Below are positions 8,447-16,939 of a DNA stretch of 34,896 nt, one piece after another (the stretch's first letter is position 1; every line of letters begins with the position of its first letter). The stretch covers positions 1-34,896 of the forward strand of contig UWOR01000021.1 in the NCBI GenBank assembly GCA_900604495.1. The letters run 5' to 3'. The translations under genes were made by a program, and so were the position numbers. The notes below the pieces were generated by a model. That model did no database searches. It was not told the origin of the DNA and worked only from the letters and a program-made list of their open reading frames with translations. The DNA comes from Desulfovibrio sp. Marseille-P6017. GTDB taxonomy: Bacteria; Bacillota_A; Clostridia; Peptostreptococcales; Peptostreptococcaceae.

Positions 8447-8499
8447 ATTAAACGTCAATGTTTATTAAATAGAAATTTAAATTAACAGGAGGTATTCTT

Positions 8500-9378
8500 A
8501 TGAATTTTCAAGAGATGATACTGGCTTTACAAAATTACTGGTCAAAACAAGGATGTATCATGATGCAACCTTATGATGTTGAGAAGGGTGCAGGTACTAT
8601 GAATCCAAATACTCTTTTAAGATCATTAGGACCAGAACCTTGGAGCGTATGTTATGTGGAACCATCTAGAAGACCTGCAGATGGTAGATATGGAGAAAAT
8701 CCAAATAGATTATATCAACATCATCAATTCCAAGTTATATTAAAACCATCTCCAGATAATATACAAGAATTATATTTAGGAAGCTTAGAAGCTATAGGAA
8801 TAAATCCTTTAGAACACGATATAAGATTCGTTGAAGATAACTGGGAATCAACTACGGTCGGTGCTTGGGGACTTGGATGGGAAGTATGGCTAGACGGTAT
8901 GGAAATAACTCAGTTTACATATTTCCAACAAGTTGGAGGTATAGAATGTGAGCTTGAGACTGGAGAAATTACATATGGTTTAGAGAGACTTGCTATGTAC
9001 ATACAAGAAGTTGATAGCGTATATGACTTAAAATGGAATGATAAAATAACATACGGAGATGTATTTAAGCAATCTGAATATGAAAACTCTGTGTATGCAT
9101 TTGAAGAATGTGATGCAGATATGTTATTTAATTTATTTGATACATATGAAAAAGAAGCTTTAAAGCTTATAGAAAGAGGACTAGTAATACCTTCATATGA
9201 TTATGTATTAAAATGCTCTCATACATTTAATACACTAGATGCAAGAGGAGCTATAGGAGTTAGCCAAAGAGCATCATTTATAGGAAGAGTTAGAAATATG
9301 GCTAGAGCAGTTTCTTCCTTATATGTTAAGCAAAGAGAAGAAATGGGATATCCTCTTTTAAAGGAAGGTGACAAATAA
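8500..9378 (+). CDS. glyQ: Glycyl-tRNA synthetase alpha subunit
   Basis: The 292-residue catalytic (class II) alpha subunit of the bacterial alpha2beta2 glycyl-tRNA synthetase. It opens with [19 protein letters not shown] and [14 protein letters not shown], and contains [29 protein letters not shown] and [11 protein letters not shown], all characteristic. AGGAGG is well placed before ATG 8500. The stop overlaps the glyS start by one base (TAATG), so the two subunits are translated in coupled fashion. No T-box leader is visible. Confidence 0.97.
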   Translation: MNFQEMILALQNYWSKQGCIMMQPYDVEKGAGTMNPNTLLRSLGPEPWSVCYVEPSRRPADGRYGENPNRLYQHHQFQVILKPSPDNIQELYLGSLEAIGINPLEHDIRFVEDNWESTTVGAWGLGWEVWLDGMEITQFTYFQQVGGIECELETGEITYGLERLAMYIQEVDSVYDLKWNDKITYGDVFKQSEYENSVYAFEECDADMLFNLFDTYEKEALKLIERGLVIPSYDYVLKCSHTFNTLDARGAIGVSQRASFIGRVRNMARAVSSLYVKQREEMGYPLLKEGDK

Positions 9379-11444
9379 TGAATAATTATCTTTTATTTGA
9401 AGTAGGTGTGGAAGAATTACCATCAAGATTTGTTAGTAGTACTTTAGAACAAATAAAAAACAATTTAACAAAATTATTTAATGAAAATAGAATAGTATTT
9501 GACAATATAGAAACTTATGGAACACCAAGAAGATTAACTTTTGTTGTAAAAGGTATAAGTGATAGACAAAGTAATTTAGAAGAAGAAGTTAAAGGACCTT
9601 CTAAGAAAATAGCAGTAGATGCAGATGGAAACTTTACTAAACCAGCTTTAGGATTTATAAAAAGTAAAGGTTTAAAAGAAGAAGATATATACTTTAAGCA
9701 AGTTGGAAAAGATGAGTACATATTTGGTACTATAAAACAAGAAGGTATAGAGACTAGTGAAGTTTTAAAAACTGTATTACCAGAAGCAGTTAAAGCGGTT
9801 ACTTTCCCTAAAGCTATGCGTTGGGGTGGAAAAAATATGAGATTTGCTAGACCTATAAGATGGATGGTTACTTTATTAAATGATGAAGTACTAGAAATAA
9901 ATTTAGAAGGTATAGTATCATCAAATGTTACAAAAGGGCATAGATTCCTAGGTGAAAAGGAGTTTGAAGTTAATTCATTAGAAGACTACCTTGCTAAATT
10001 AGAATCTAATTATGTAATTTTAGATCAAAATAAAAGAAAAGACTTAATAAAACAACAATGTATAGAAGTTGCAAACTCATTAGGGGGAGAAGTTGAGTTT
10101 GATGAAGATTTATTAGATGAAATAACTTATTTAGTAGAATATCCAACAGCATTCTATGGAGAATTTGATAAAGCTTATGCAAATCTTCCTAAAGAAGTTG
10201 TTACAACTCCTATGAAAGAGCATCAAAGATACTTCCCTGTAATTAAAGATGGTAAATTACTACCCAACTTTATAGCAGTTAGAAATGGTAATGATTATAA
10301 AATAGATGTTGTAAAAGCTGGAAATGAAAAAGTTTTAGTTGCTAGACTTGAAGATGCTTTATTCTTCTATAATGAAGATATTAAGAAGAACTTAGAGAGT
10401 TATATAGAAAAATTAAAAACTGTTGTGTTCCAAGCTAAACTAGGAACAGTATACGATAAAACATTAAGAATAGAAAAGTTAAGTTTAGATATATTAGATT
10501 CATTAAATTTAGGTGATATAAAAGAAGATACATCAAGAGCTGCTAAGTTATGTAAAGCAGATTTAGTTACGAATATGGTATTTGAATTCACTGAACTACA
10601 AGGTATAATGGGTAGAGAATATGCTAAAGTTGGTGGAGAAAATGAAGTTGTTAGCGAAGCTATATTCGAACATTATTTACCAAGATTTGCAGGAGATATA
10701 CTTCCATCAACTAAAGCAGGTATGGCATTAGCTATAGCTGATAAATTAGATTCAATTGCAGGATTTTTTGCTATAGGAATTCAGCCAACAGGGTCTCAAG
10801 ATCCATATGCATTAAGACGTCAAGCATTAGGTGTATTAAGCATATTAATGGATAAGAAACTAGATATAAATTTAAAAGATTTAATTAGCCATGCATTAAA
10901 TAACTATAGTAGTTTAGAATTTGATAAAGATGAAGTTTGTGCTCAAATAATGGAATTCTTCAAAGAGAGAATTAAAAATTTATTTAGAGATTTAGGAATA
11001 AGATACGATGTAATAGAAGCAGTATTAAGTTCAGAAATAAATGATATATCAGATATGCATACAAGAGCTGTAGAACTTAATAATTGGTTGTCTACTGAAG
11101 GGTTAGTTGAAATGTTAACTGCATTTAATAGAGTTTCTACTTTAGCTCAGAAAGCTACTTCATCAGAATTAAATGAAAGTTTACTTAAAGAAGATGCTGA
11201 AATTAAGTTATACAATAGATTTAAAGAAATCAAAGTAAAAGTTAATGAATTATTAAAAGATAAAAAATATAGTGAAGCTTTAGATGCGTTTGCGTCATTA
11301 AGACCATTAGTTGATAATATGTTTGATAATGTTATGGTAATGGATAAGGATGAAGATATAAAAAATAATAGATTAGCTTTATTAAAGCAAATTTGTGACA
11401 CAATGCTTAGCATATGTGATTTATCTAAGATAGTTTATAAATAA
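9378..11444 (+). CDS. glyS: Glycyl-tRNA synthetase beta subunit
   Basis: The 688-residue beta subunit, which binds tRNA-Gly. The N-terminus YLLFEVGVEELPSRFV is the family signature; EVVTTPMKEHQRYFPV and the HD-type region with VTNMVFEFTELQGIMGREYA follow, with an anticodon-binding-like C-terminal part. Length (about 680-690) is typical of Gram-positive GlyS. It is directly coupled to glyQ. After its stop comes a 374-bp AT-rich region without a recognisable strong terminator. Confidence 0.96.
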   Translation: MNNYLLFEVGVEELPSRFVSSTLEQIKNNLTKLFNENRIVFDNIETYGTPRRLTFVVKGISDRQSNLEEEVKGPSKKIAVDADGNFTKPALGFIKSKGLKEEDIYFKQVGKDEYIFGTIKQEGIETSEVLKTVLPEAVKAVTFPKAMRWGGKNMRFARPIRWMVTLLNDEVLEINLEGIVSSNVTKGHRFLGEKEFEVNSLEDYLAKLESNYVILDQNKRKDLIKQQCIEVANSLGGEVEFDEDLLDEITYLVEYPTAFYGEFDKAYANLPKEVVTTPMKEHQRYFPVIKDGKLLPNFIAVRNGNDYKIDVVKAGNEKVLVARLEDALFFYNEDIKKNLESYIEKLKTVVFQAKLGTVYDKTLRIEKLSLDILDSLNLGDIKEDTSRAAKLCKADLVTNMVFEFTELQGIMGREYAKVGGENEVVSEAIFEHYLPRFAGDILPSTKAGMALAIADKLDSIAGFFAIGIQPTGSQDPYALRRQALGVLSILMDKKLDINLKDLISHALNNYSSLEFDKDEVCAQIMEFFKERIKNLFRDLGIRYDVIEAVLSSEINDISDMHTRAVELNNWLSTEGLVEMLTAFNRVSTLAQKATSSELNESLLKEDAEIKLYNRFKEIKVKVNELLKDKKYSEALDAFASLRPLVDNMFDNVMVMDKDEDIKNNRLALLKQICDTMLSICDLSKIVYK

Positions 11445-11818
11445 TAAGAATAAATACACGTAGATAATAGATACTAAAATAAGGGGTGAAATCAAGGTGT
11501 ATATGATAAAGCATAGCTTTATATATATATTAATAGATTTTATCCTTATTTGAATTAATTAAAAGAAATTAAATTTAAATAAACTTAAATTTTGTATTTA
11601 AAAATATATATTATAATGTTAAAATAAATTGAACAATAAATAAAGTTTATAGTATTTTAATAAATTTTTTATATGAATATGTTAAAAAATAGACGTATTA
11701 AAATTAATAATATACTATAAGATAATAAAAAACATTTACAGAATGTCATATATAGATATATAATATTATACTATATAATGGATTTCTGATTAAAAAGTGT
11801 ATCACATTAAAGAGGAAG
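11445..11818 (+). other. AT-rich 374-bp intergenic region with a nested inverted repeat
   Basis: Positions 11477-11493 (AATAAGG, a bulged G, GTGAAATC) pair with 11535-11551 (GATTTTAT, CCTTATT), giving a long stem with two G-T pairs. Inside the loop is a second hairpin, ATAAAGC-ATA-GCTTTAT. The loop also holds a possible 16-codon frame (ATG 11503 to TGA 11551, preceded by AAGGTG) encoding a hydrophobic peptide beginning MIKHSFIYIL. The rest is almost pure A/T apart from the ccpN promoter region. Could be the glyS 3' end processing structure, a small RNA, or chance. Confidence 0.35.
11735..11764 (+). promoter_or_regulatory. Promoter of the ccpN gene with CcpN-like sites
   Basis: TTTACA (11735-11740), 18-bp spacer, TATAAT (11759-11764). 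The spacer contains AATGTCATATA (11742-11752), and 11796-11806 read on the minus strand is TGTGATACACT; each matches 10 of 11 positions of the CcpN consensus TRTGHYATAYW as I remember it from B. subtilis. Autoregulation is inference. Confidence 0.45.
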
Positions 11819-12454
11819 GTGATTATTATTCAACTTAATCAAAGACAGCTAAAAATAATCGACATTGTCAAAGCTAATGAACCAATAACTAGTGAAAGCA
11901 TAGCTGCTAGCTTAAATGTGACACGTGCCACACTAAGATCAGACTTAGCAATATTAACTATGACAGGAATTTTAGATGCAAGACCTAAGGTAGGATACTT
12001 TTATTCTGGAGTTAGTGATTTAAATCTAGTTGGTAATAGCATAAAAGATAAAAAGGCAGAAGATATAATGAGTATGCCAGTAATAGTAAAACAAGATATA
12101 AGTATATATGAAGTAATAGTTAATATGTTTTTATCTGATGTAGGAAGTATATTCATAACAGATGATAATGAAAACCTATGTGGTGTAGTTTCTAGAAAGG
12201 ATTTATTAAAAGCTACTATAGGAGGGTCTGATATAAACAGAATTCCTATAGGTATGATTATGACTAGAACTCCCAATGTAATAACTACTAGTAGAGATGA
12301 AGAAATTTTACTAATAGTTAGAAAGATTATAGAACATGAGGTAGATTCTTTACCAGTTGTAGAAACAAGTGAGGATGGGTTGAAGGTAAAAATAGTTGGA
12401 AGAATATCGAAAACGAATATAACAAAGCTATTTTTAGAGATGATAGACAATTAA
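11819..12454 (+). CDS. ccpN: CcpN-type transcriptional repressor (HTH + two CBS domains)
   Basis: A 211-residue regulator with an N-terminal helix-turn-helix (about 8-60, with ITSESIAASLNVTRATLRSD) and a CBS pair (about 76-205), the architecture of YqzB/CcpN, the B. subtilis repressor of gluconeogenic genes such as gapB and pckA. The position after glyQS and before the PPDK regulator gene is the same as in B. subtilis. The start is uncertain: GTG 11819 has AGAGG only 3 nt upstream, while AAGGTGAT (11816-11823) is a good Shine-Dalgarno for an ATT at 11828; no ATG occurs before the HTH is lost. The CBS domains probably sense an adenylate or nucleotide signal. Confidence 0.85.
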   Translation: MIIIQLNQRQLKIIDIVKANEPITSESIAASLNVTRATLRSDLAILTMTGILDARPKVGYFYSGVSDLNLVGNSIKDKKAEDIMSMPVIVKQDISIYEVIVNMFLSDVGSIFITDDNENLCGVVSRKDLLKATIGGSDINRIPIGMIMTRTPNVITTSRDEEILLIVRKIIEHEVDSLPVVETSEDGLKVKIVGRISKTNITKLFLEMIDN

Positions 12455-12466
12455 GGAGGGGAGTAT

Positions 12467-13303
12467 ATGGAAAATTTGATCATATATGTGATATCAGATT
12501 CTGTGGGAGAAACAGCTCAACAAGTTGCAAAAGCTGCCTTATCTCAATTTTCAATAAATGACAATTATGAGATTAGAAGATTTCCTTATGTAGCAGATAA
12601 AAAATTTCTTATGGAAATACTAAATAGCGGAAAAAATGAAGAAGCTATAATCATATATACTTTAGTAGATGAGAACTTATCTAATTTAACTAGAGAATAT
12701 TGTATGGAAGAGGGATTAAGCAATATAGACTTAATGTCTCCAATACTAAGTGAAATAGCAAAGAAAACTGAAAGAAAGCCAAAGAGAGAGCCTGGTATCA
12801 TAAGAAAGCTAGATGAAAGTTACTTTAAAAGAGTAGAAGCTATAGAATTTGCAGTTAAGTATGATGATGGGAAAGATCCAAGAGGAGTTTTAAAATCAGA
12901 TATAGTTTTAGTTGGTATATCAAGAACATCAAAAACACCTCTTAGTATGTATTTAGCCAATAAGAATATAAAGGTTGCTAATGTTCCATTAGTACCTGAA
13001 ATACCATTACCTAAAGAGTTAAATGACATAAATCCTAAGAAAATAATAGGGCTTACGAATACACCTGAAAAATTAAATAAAATAAGACAAGAAAGATTAA
13101 AAGCATTAGGTTTATCAAGTAATGCAAATTATGCAAACCTTGAAAGAATATTGCAAGAACTAGATTACTCAGATACTGTAATGAAAAAGCTAGGATGTCC
13201 TGTTATAGATGTTTCTAATAAAGCAATAGAAGAAACTGCAGGCATAATTATAGACTTAATGAAAGAAAATGGAATAAACACATTTAAAATTAAAGATAAA
13301 TAA
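12467..13303 (+). CDS. PEP synthetase/PPDK regulatory protein (DUF299)
   Basis: A 278-residue bifunctional kinase/pyrophosphorylase of the PpsR/RP (YqfL) family. It inactivates pyruvate phosphate dikinase or PEP synthetase by ADP-dependent phosphorylation and reverses this by phosphorolysis. Motifs: IYVISDSVGETA at 6-17 and the P-loop GISRTSKTPLS at 150-160. Length is usual for the family. ATG 12467 follows AAGGAGGGG and lies 12 nt after the ccpN stop, so the two form an operon that acts on the PEP/pyruvate node at both transcription and enzyme level. Confidence 0.93.
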   Translation: MENLIIYVISDSVGETAQQVAKAALSQFSINDNYEIRRFPYVADKKFLMEILNSGKNEEAIIIYTLVDENLSNLTREYCMEEGLSNIDLMSPILSEIAKKTERKPKREPGIIRKLDESYFKRVEAIEFAVKYDDGKDPRGVLKSDIVLVGISRTSKTPLSMYLANKNIKVANVPLVPEIPLPKELNDINPKKIIGLTNTPEKLNKIRQERLKALGLSSNANYANLERILQELDYSDTVMKKLGCPVIDVSNKAIEETAGIIIDLMKENGINTFKIKDK

Positions 13304-13376
13304 TTAATTTCACCTTAAAATTAAAAAAATATGTCTAGTTGTATAAATTAAACTTAACATAAATTAGTTATTACAA

Positions 13377-13447
13377 TGCTCCTTTATAATTATGTAAAAG
13401 AAACTTATTAAGTATACTTTGCATATAAATAATAAAGGAGTATTTTT
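13377..13447 (+). terminator. Possible long-loop terminator after the PPDK regulator gene
   Basis: TGCTCCTTTAT (13377-13387) can pair with ATAAAGGAGTA (13432-13442), followed by TTTTT. The loop of 44 nt is long, so this could instead be chance or a leader element of the zinc-ribbon gene just downstream. Confidence 0.35.
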
Positions 13448-13473
13448 AAGTTAATTTTATGGAGGGATATAAT

Positions 13474-13722
13474 ATGGTCAAGTGTCCAAGATGTGGGAAA
13501 GAAGTTTCATCAAGACCTGGTACAATTTGCCCTAGATGTGGATTAAAAGTTTCGGAAGTTAATGAAAAAATAAGATGTCCAGAGCCTAATTGCAGAGCTT
13601 TAGTTTCTAAAAAATTAGAATATTGCCCTAAATGTGGATGTAAGTTAAGAGGGTATAAATTAAATGAACTGATGAGATTAGCAAGAAATAAAATAGATGA
13701 AGTATTTTATGATGATAAATAA
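13474..13722 (+). CDS. Small double zinc-ribbon protein
   Basis: An 82-residue protein with two four-Cys zinc knuckles: C4/C7 with C19/C22, and C35/C40 with C51/C54, followed by a short helical charged tail (KLNELMRLARNKIDEVF). An in-frame ATG at 13459 would add five residues, but GGAGGG (13461-13466) fits ATG 13474. No other domain is present and no enzyme can be assigned; such stand-alone zinc ribbons often bind nucleic acid or protein partners. It is a single-gene unit converging on topB and shares a bidirectional terminator with it. Confidence 0.75.
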   Translation: MVKCPRCGKEVSSRPGTICPRCGLKVSEVNEKIRCPEPNCRALVSKKLEYCPKCGCKLRGYKLNELMRLARNKIDEVFYDDK

Positions 13723-13757
13723 GGTTAGTTGGTGTAATCACCAGCTAACCTTATTTA
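13718..13757. terminator. Bidirectional terminator between zinc-ribbon gene and topB
   Basis: AATAAGGTTAGTTGGTG and CACCAGCTAACCTTATT form a nearly perfect 17-bp stem (one G-T) with a TAAT loop. It covers both convergent stop codons (13720-13722 plus; 13755-13757 minus). Confidence 0.85.
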
Positions 13758-15956
13758 TTTAGAAGAATTATCTACTTCCATAGTCCATCCCCAATAACCA
13801 TTTTCTTTTTTTGTATATTTTAGCAATGCATCAAATTTAGTACCTTTTTTTGATGTTAAAGATTTAACTTTAGCTTGACCATTTTTTAATATGCTTTTAA
13901 CCATAGTTTTATTTGGTTTTTTATTATAGTATTCTAAATATTTGTCATTTTTCCAAATTCCGAATTTACAGTTACTATAGTTAGTGCATAAATATCCTTT
14001 TTCAAATTCAACCACATCATTTTGACATATTGGACATTTTCCTAAAGAGTCATTTTTTTCAGACTTTACAGTTTTAGTAGTGGATTTTGATTTCGTAGAG
14101 TTTTTTATTGTAGCAGAAGACTCTTTAATATATTTTTTTGTCTTAGGGTTGTAAGTATAATTTTCAGTATTTATACTTTTATTGCTATCTCTTTTTATTA
14201 AATTAACATTTTGATAAATAAAGTTCATAATATTAGTTAGATATTCTTTTCTAGTAAATTGTCCTTTTTGAATATCACTTAAACTTTTCTCTAATTTACC
14301 AGTATAGTCTACATCAAATAGATCTGTTACAGGAAAAATTTCAACTAGATTTTTACCTAAATCAGTTATAGAGTATGACTTACCTTTCTTTTTCACATAA
14401 CCAACTTGACCTATTTTTTTCAAAACATCTGCACGTGTTGCAGAAGTTCCTATTGAGTACCCTGATAAAACTGTCGTATCATCATCTGATACATTTTTAC
14501 CGCAGTTTTTCATAGCTTTAAGTAAAGTATCTTCAGTATACGGTTTAGGTGGAGTAGTTTGTTTAGTTAAGGTTTTTATATCTAATACATCAACAATTTC
14601 AGATTTATTAACCATAGGAAGTAAGTCATCTTTTTCTTCTTTATTATATACTTCTAAGTATCCCTTAACTTTTAAGACTTTTCCTTTGGTTAAGAATACA
14701 TGTTTATCAACTTCAGTTTTTATTTCTGTATTTTCATATTCAGCAGGGGGCATAAAGTTTGCTATGAATCTATCTTTTATAGCATCATAGACAATTTTTT
14801 CATCAGGTGTAAGGTTTGTAGGTATTATATAAGTAGGAATTATAGCACTATGGCTATCAACCTTTGAAGAGTCAAATATTCTTTTACTTTTTGTAAAAGA
14901 TATTTTATTTTCATAAGGAAGACCGACTTTTAATTTATCTAGTGTCTGAGAAACTTTAGGGACTAAACTTTCTTCTAAATAAATAGAATCAGTTCTAGGA
15001 TAAGTTATATATCCACCTTTACCTTTTCCCTCATAAAGAGACTGACATACGCTTAAAACCTTGTCTGAAGTAAAATTTGAATACTTTGAAGTTATAAAAC
15101 CTTGTAAAGAAGTTAAACTAAATAGTTTTGGAGCATATTCTTTAGAAGTTGTTACTTTCTTATCAGTTATTTGTCCATTACTAGAAGTAATAGTATTTAT
15201 AATTTTATTAGCATCATCAATAGTATCAAATTTACTTTCTTTGCCTTTTATATATTTTCCTTTATACTCCCCATTTGAACTTTTAAAATTTCCTTCAATT
15301 TCAAAATAATTTTTAGGAATAAAGTTTGAAATCTCCATATCTCTATCATAAACTAATTTAACAGTAGGAAGTATTACACGACCTATATTAAGTAATTTAC
15401 CATTTCCATATTTTAATGTAGCAACAGAAGTAAAATTAATTCCTATTAACCAGTCAGTGAGAAGTCTAGTATATCCAGCTGCTTGTAAATTTAACATATC
15501 AGAATTATCTTTTAAATTATTAAGTCCTCGAGTTATATCTTCGGGAGTCCATTCATTTACAAGTATTCTTTTTACAGGTTTTTTATTTTTTGCCAATAAA
15601 AATATTAAAAATGATATAAGTTCTCCTTCTCGATCATTATCTGTAGCATTAATTATATATTCTATATCATCTCTATGTAAAAGCTTCTTTACTGTTTCAA
15701 ATTGTTTTTTCTTAGAATCATCTACTTTAAATTTGAATTTATCACTAGGTATAAATGGGAAGTTATCCATTTTCCAAGAACCAGAGTATTTATCTTTATC
15801 GTAGTCTTTCATATCATATAAAGATACAAGGTGACCAACAGCATAAGTAACTATATAATCATTTCCTTCAAAATACCCATCATTTCTAGTTTTTGCACCT
15901 AAAAAAGTTGCTATGGTTTTAGCAACTGAGGGTTTTTCTGCAAGTATAAGTTTCAT
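13755..15956 (-). CDS. topB: DNA topoisomerase III
   Basis: A 733-residue type IA topoisomerase of the TopB group, relaxing or decatenating DNA through a 5'-phosphotyrosine. The TOPRIM acidic residues are E7 (AEKPS) and D106/D108 (in TDNDRE); the active Tyr is Y319 in YITYPRTDS. A four-Cys zinc ribbon starts with CPIC near residue 638, followed by a C-terminal topoisomerase repeat ending GYWGWTMEV. A Ser/Lys/Thr-rich linker precedes the ribbon. The minus-strand start is ATG 15956, 5 nt after GGAGG; a longer reading from 15971 would put the Shine-Dalgarno inside the gene. Chromosomal copies like this are common in Clostridia. Confidence 0.92.
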   Translation of the reverse strand: MKLILAEKPSVAKTIATFLGAKTRNDGYFEGNDYIVTYAVGHLVSLYDMKDYDKDKYSGSWKMDNFPFIPSDKFKFKVDDSKKKQFETVKKLLHRDDIEYIINATDNDREGELISFLIFLLAKNKKPVKRILVNEWTPEDITRGLNNLKDNSDMLNLQAAGYTRLLTDWLIGINFTSVATLKYGNGKLLNIGRVILPTVKLVYDRDMEISNFIPKNYFEIEGNFKSSNGEYKGKYIKGKESKFDTIDDANKIINTITSSNGQITDKKVTTSKEYAPKLFSLTSLQGFITSKYSNFTSDKVLSVCQSLYEGKGKGGYITYPRTDSIYLEESLVPKVSQTLDKLKVGLPYENKISFTKSKRIFDSSKVDSHSAIIPTYIIPTNLTPDEKIVYDAIKDRFIANFMPPAEYENTEIKTEVDKHVFLTKGKVLKVKGYLEVYNKEEKDDLLPMVNKSEIVDVLDIKTLTKQTTPPKPYTEDTLLKAMKNCGKNVSDDDTTVLSGYSIGTSATRADVLKKIGQVGYVKKKGKSYSITDLGKNLVEIFPVTDLFDVDYTGKLEKSLSDIQKGQFTRKEYLTNIMNFIYQNVNLIKRDSNKSINTENYTYNPKTKKYIKESSATIKNSTKSKSTTKTVKSEKNDSLGKCPICQNDVVEFEKGYLCTNYSNCKFGIWKNDKYLEYYNKKPNKTMVKSILKNGQAKVKSLTSKKGTKFDALLKYTKKENGYWGWTMEVDNSSK

Positions 15957-15990
15957 ATAAACCTCCTTCAAATACTATTTATATTATCAT

Positions 15991-16018
15991 ATAAAAAGAA
16001 AAGACTGCAAGGCAGTCT
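15991..16018 (-). terminator. Terminator of the Cys-rich orphan gene, before topB
   Basis: On the minus strand AGACTGC-CTT-GCAGTCT is a perfect 7-bp hairpin followed by TTTTCTTTTTAT. It overlaps the orphan's stop and ends about 20 bp before the topB Shine-Dalgarno, so the two minus-strand genes are probably separate units. Confidence 0.75.
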
Positions 16019-16661
16019 AGAAATTAAAATTAAAATTATTATTTTTATTAGTTAAACCTTTTATATAATAATTTGTAAAATTTGATGATTTATCTTCAAT
16101 CAATTCAACAAAGCAAACATGATTTAAATTACAAATATTAATATTATAGAATTTATAATCTAAGATTGGACAAGAAATTGTGCAGGATGAATTAGGAAGT
16201 ATATTGATTCTTTGGGTATCTGATAAAGATGTAAATATTTCAAATGACTTACTACTATCTATAAGACAACATCCATCAATTTTATTTCTTAAGTGTGGAT
16301 AAAAATCACATAAGTTAGCAATATAGTCCATATTATTTGAACTTATATAGATTTCTTTGAATCCACAAAGAATTATATAAGCATTATTTGGGAATAAAGA
16401 TTTTAATGTAATAATTAAGTCGTTTATAAAATCATTAACCTCAGTAGGAAAATAAAAATATATAGGATGAGTGTTATCTATAACGATATTTAAATTATCC
16501 AATAAATCAGTAATAGTTTTAGGATTTACTTTTGTACTAGATCTTAAGTTACTAAAAAATAAAAATAGGTCACCACAAAATTTTTTTTCATAAATACTTT
16601 CTAATTTCTGTTTCATCCAAGGGATGGGCAACAAGTTGATTTGATTAAAGTTATTATTCAT
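16017..16661 (-). CDS. Unknown Cys-rich cytosolic protein
   Basis: A 214-residue protein on the minus strand, ATG at 16661 after GGGAGGA. I do not recognise it. It has nine cysteines: 29, 99, 118, 131, 132, 160, 164, 177 and 183. The C-terminal cluster NSSC-x3-CP (160-165), C177 and C183 resembles metal- or Fe-S-binding motifs, and LPNSSC-TISCP recalls the Cys cluster of U32-family proteins, but the rest does not clearly match. No signal peptide or membrane segment. Secondary structure looks alternating alpha/beta (YIILCGFKEIYIS, DGCCLIDSS). Own terminator at the 3' end. Confidence 0.65.
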   Translation of the reverse strand: MNNNFNQINLLPIPWMKQKLESIYEKKFCGDLFLFFSNLRSSTKVNPKTITDLLDNLNIVIDNTHPIYFYFPTEVNDFINDLIITLKSLFPNNAYIILCGFKEIYISSNNMDYIANLCDFYPHLRNKIDGCCLIDSSKSFEIFTSLSDTQRINILPNSSCTISCPILDYKFYNINICNLNHVCFVELIEDKSSNFTNYYIKGLTNKNNNFNFNF

Positions 16662-16863
16662 ATAAAATCCTCCCAACGTAGAGTAAGACAGTAATCCATT
16701 TAATAAATAATATTCTATAAAAATTCAACTTAGTACTAAATAATATGTGTAGAAAATATTGGTAAATAGCGATTTTTATAGACATAAAGTTACATATTTG
16801 TAATAATATTATCAAGAAGTAGTCTAAATTTATATAAAAATGTACATTTAGAAAACAAACCTT

Positions 16864-16939
16864 CAAGTGTTATATACACTTGTTTATAGGGAGAGGAGTT
16901 GATCAAGATTATAGTTAATTAAAACTATAATTGATATTT
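16864..16939 (+). promoter_or_regulatory. Structured leader: palindrome and SD-bridging hairpin
   Basis: CAAGTGT (16864-16870), TATAT, ACACTTG (16876-16882) is a perfect inverted repeat. Next comes GGGAGAGGAG (16889-16898), the only good Shine-Dalgarno, 41 nt before ATG 16940. Between them ATCAA (16902-16906) and TTATAGTT (16909-16916) pair with AACTATAA (16923-16930) and TTGAT (16931-16935): 13 bp with a 2-nt bulge. Folding leaves 3 + 4 unpaired bases, an effective SD-to-ATG spacing of 7. A 7-codon frame (TTG 16899 to TAA) also lies here. Confidence 0.6.

Noticed and set aside
8387..8499. T-box riboswitch before glyQ
   Set aside because: No T-box sequence (AGGGTGGNACCGCG-like) and the leader is too short for stem I; only a simple hairpin is present.
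12001..12450. 149-codon open frame on the minus strand over ccpN
   Set aside because: It is the mirror of the ccpN CBS coding region, has no ribosome-binding site and no family pattern.
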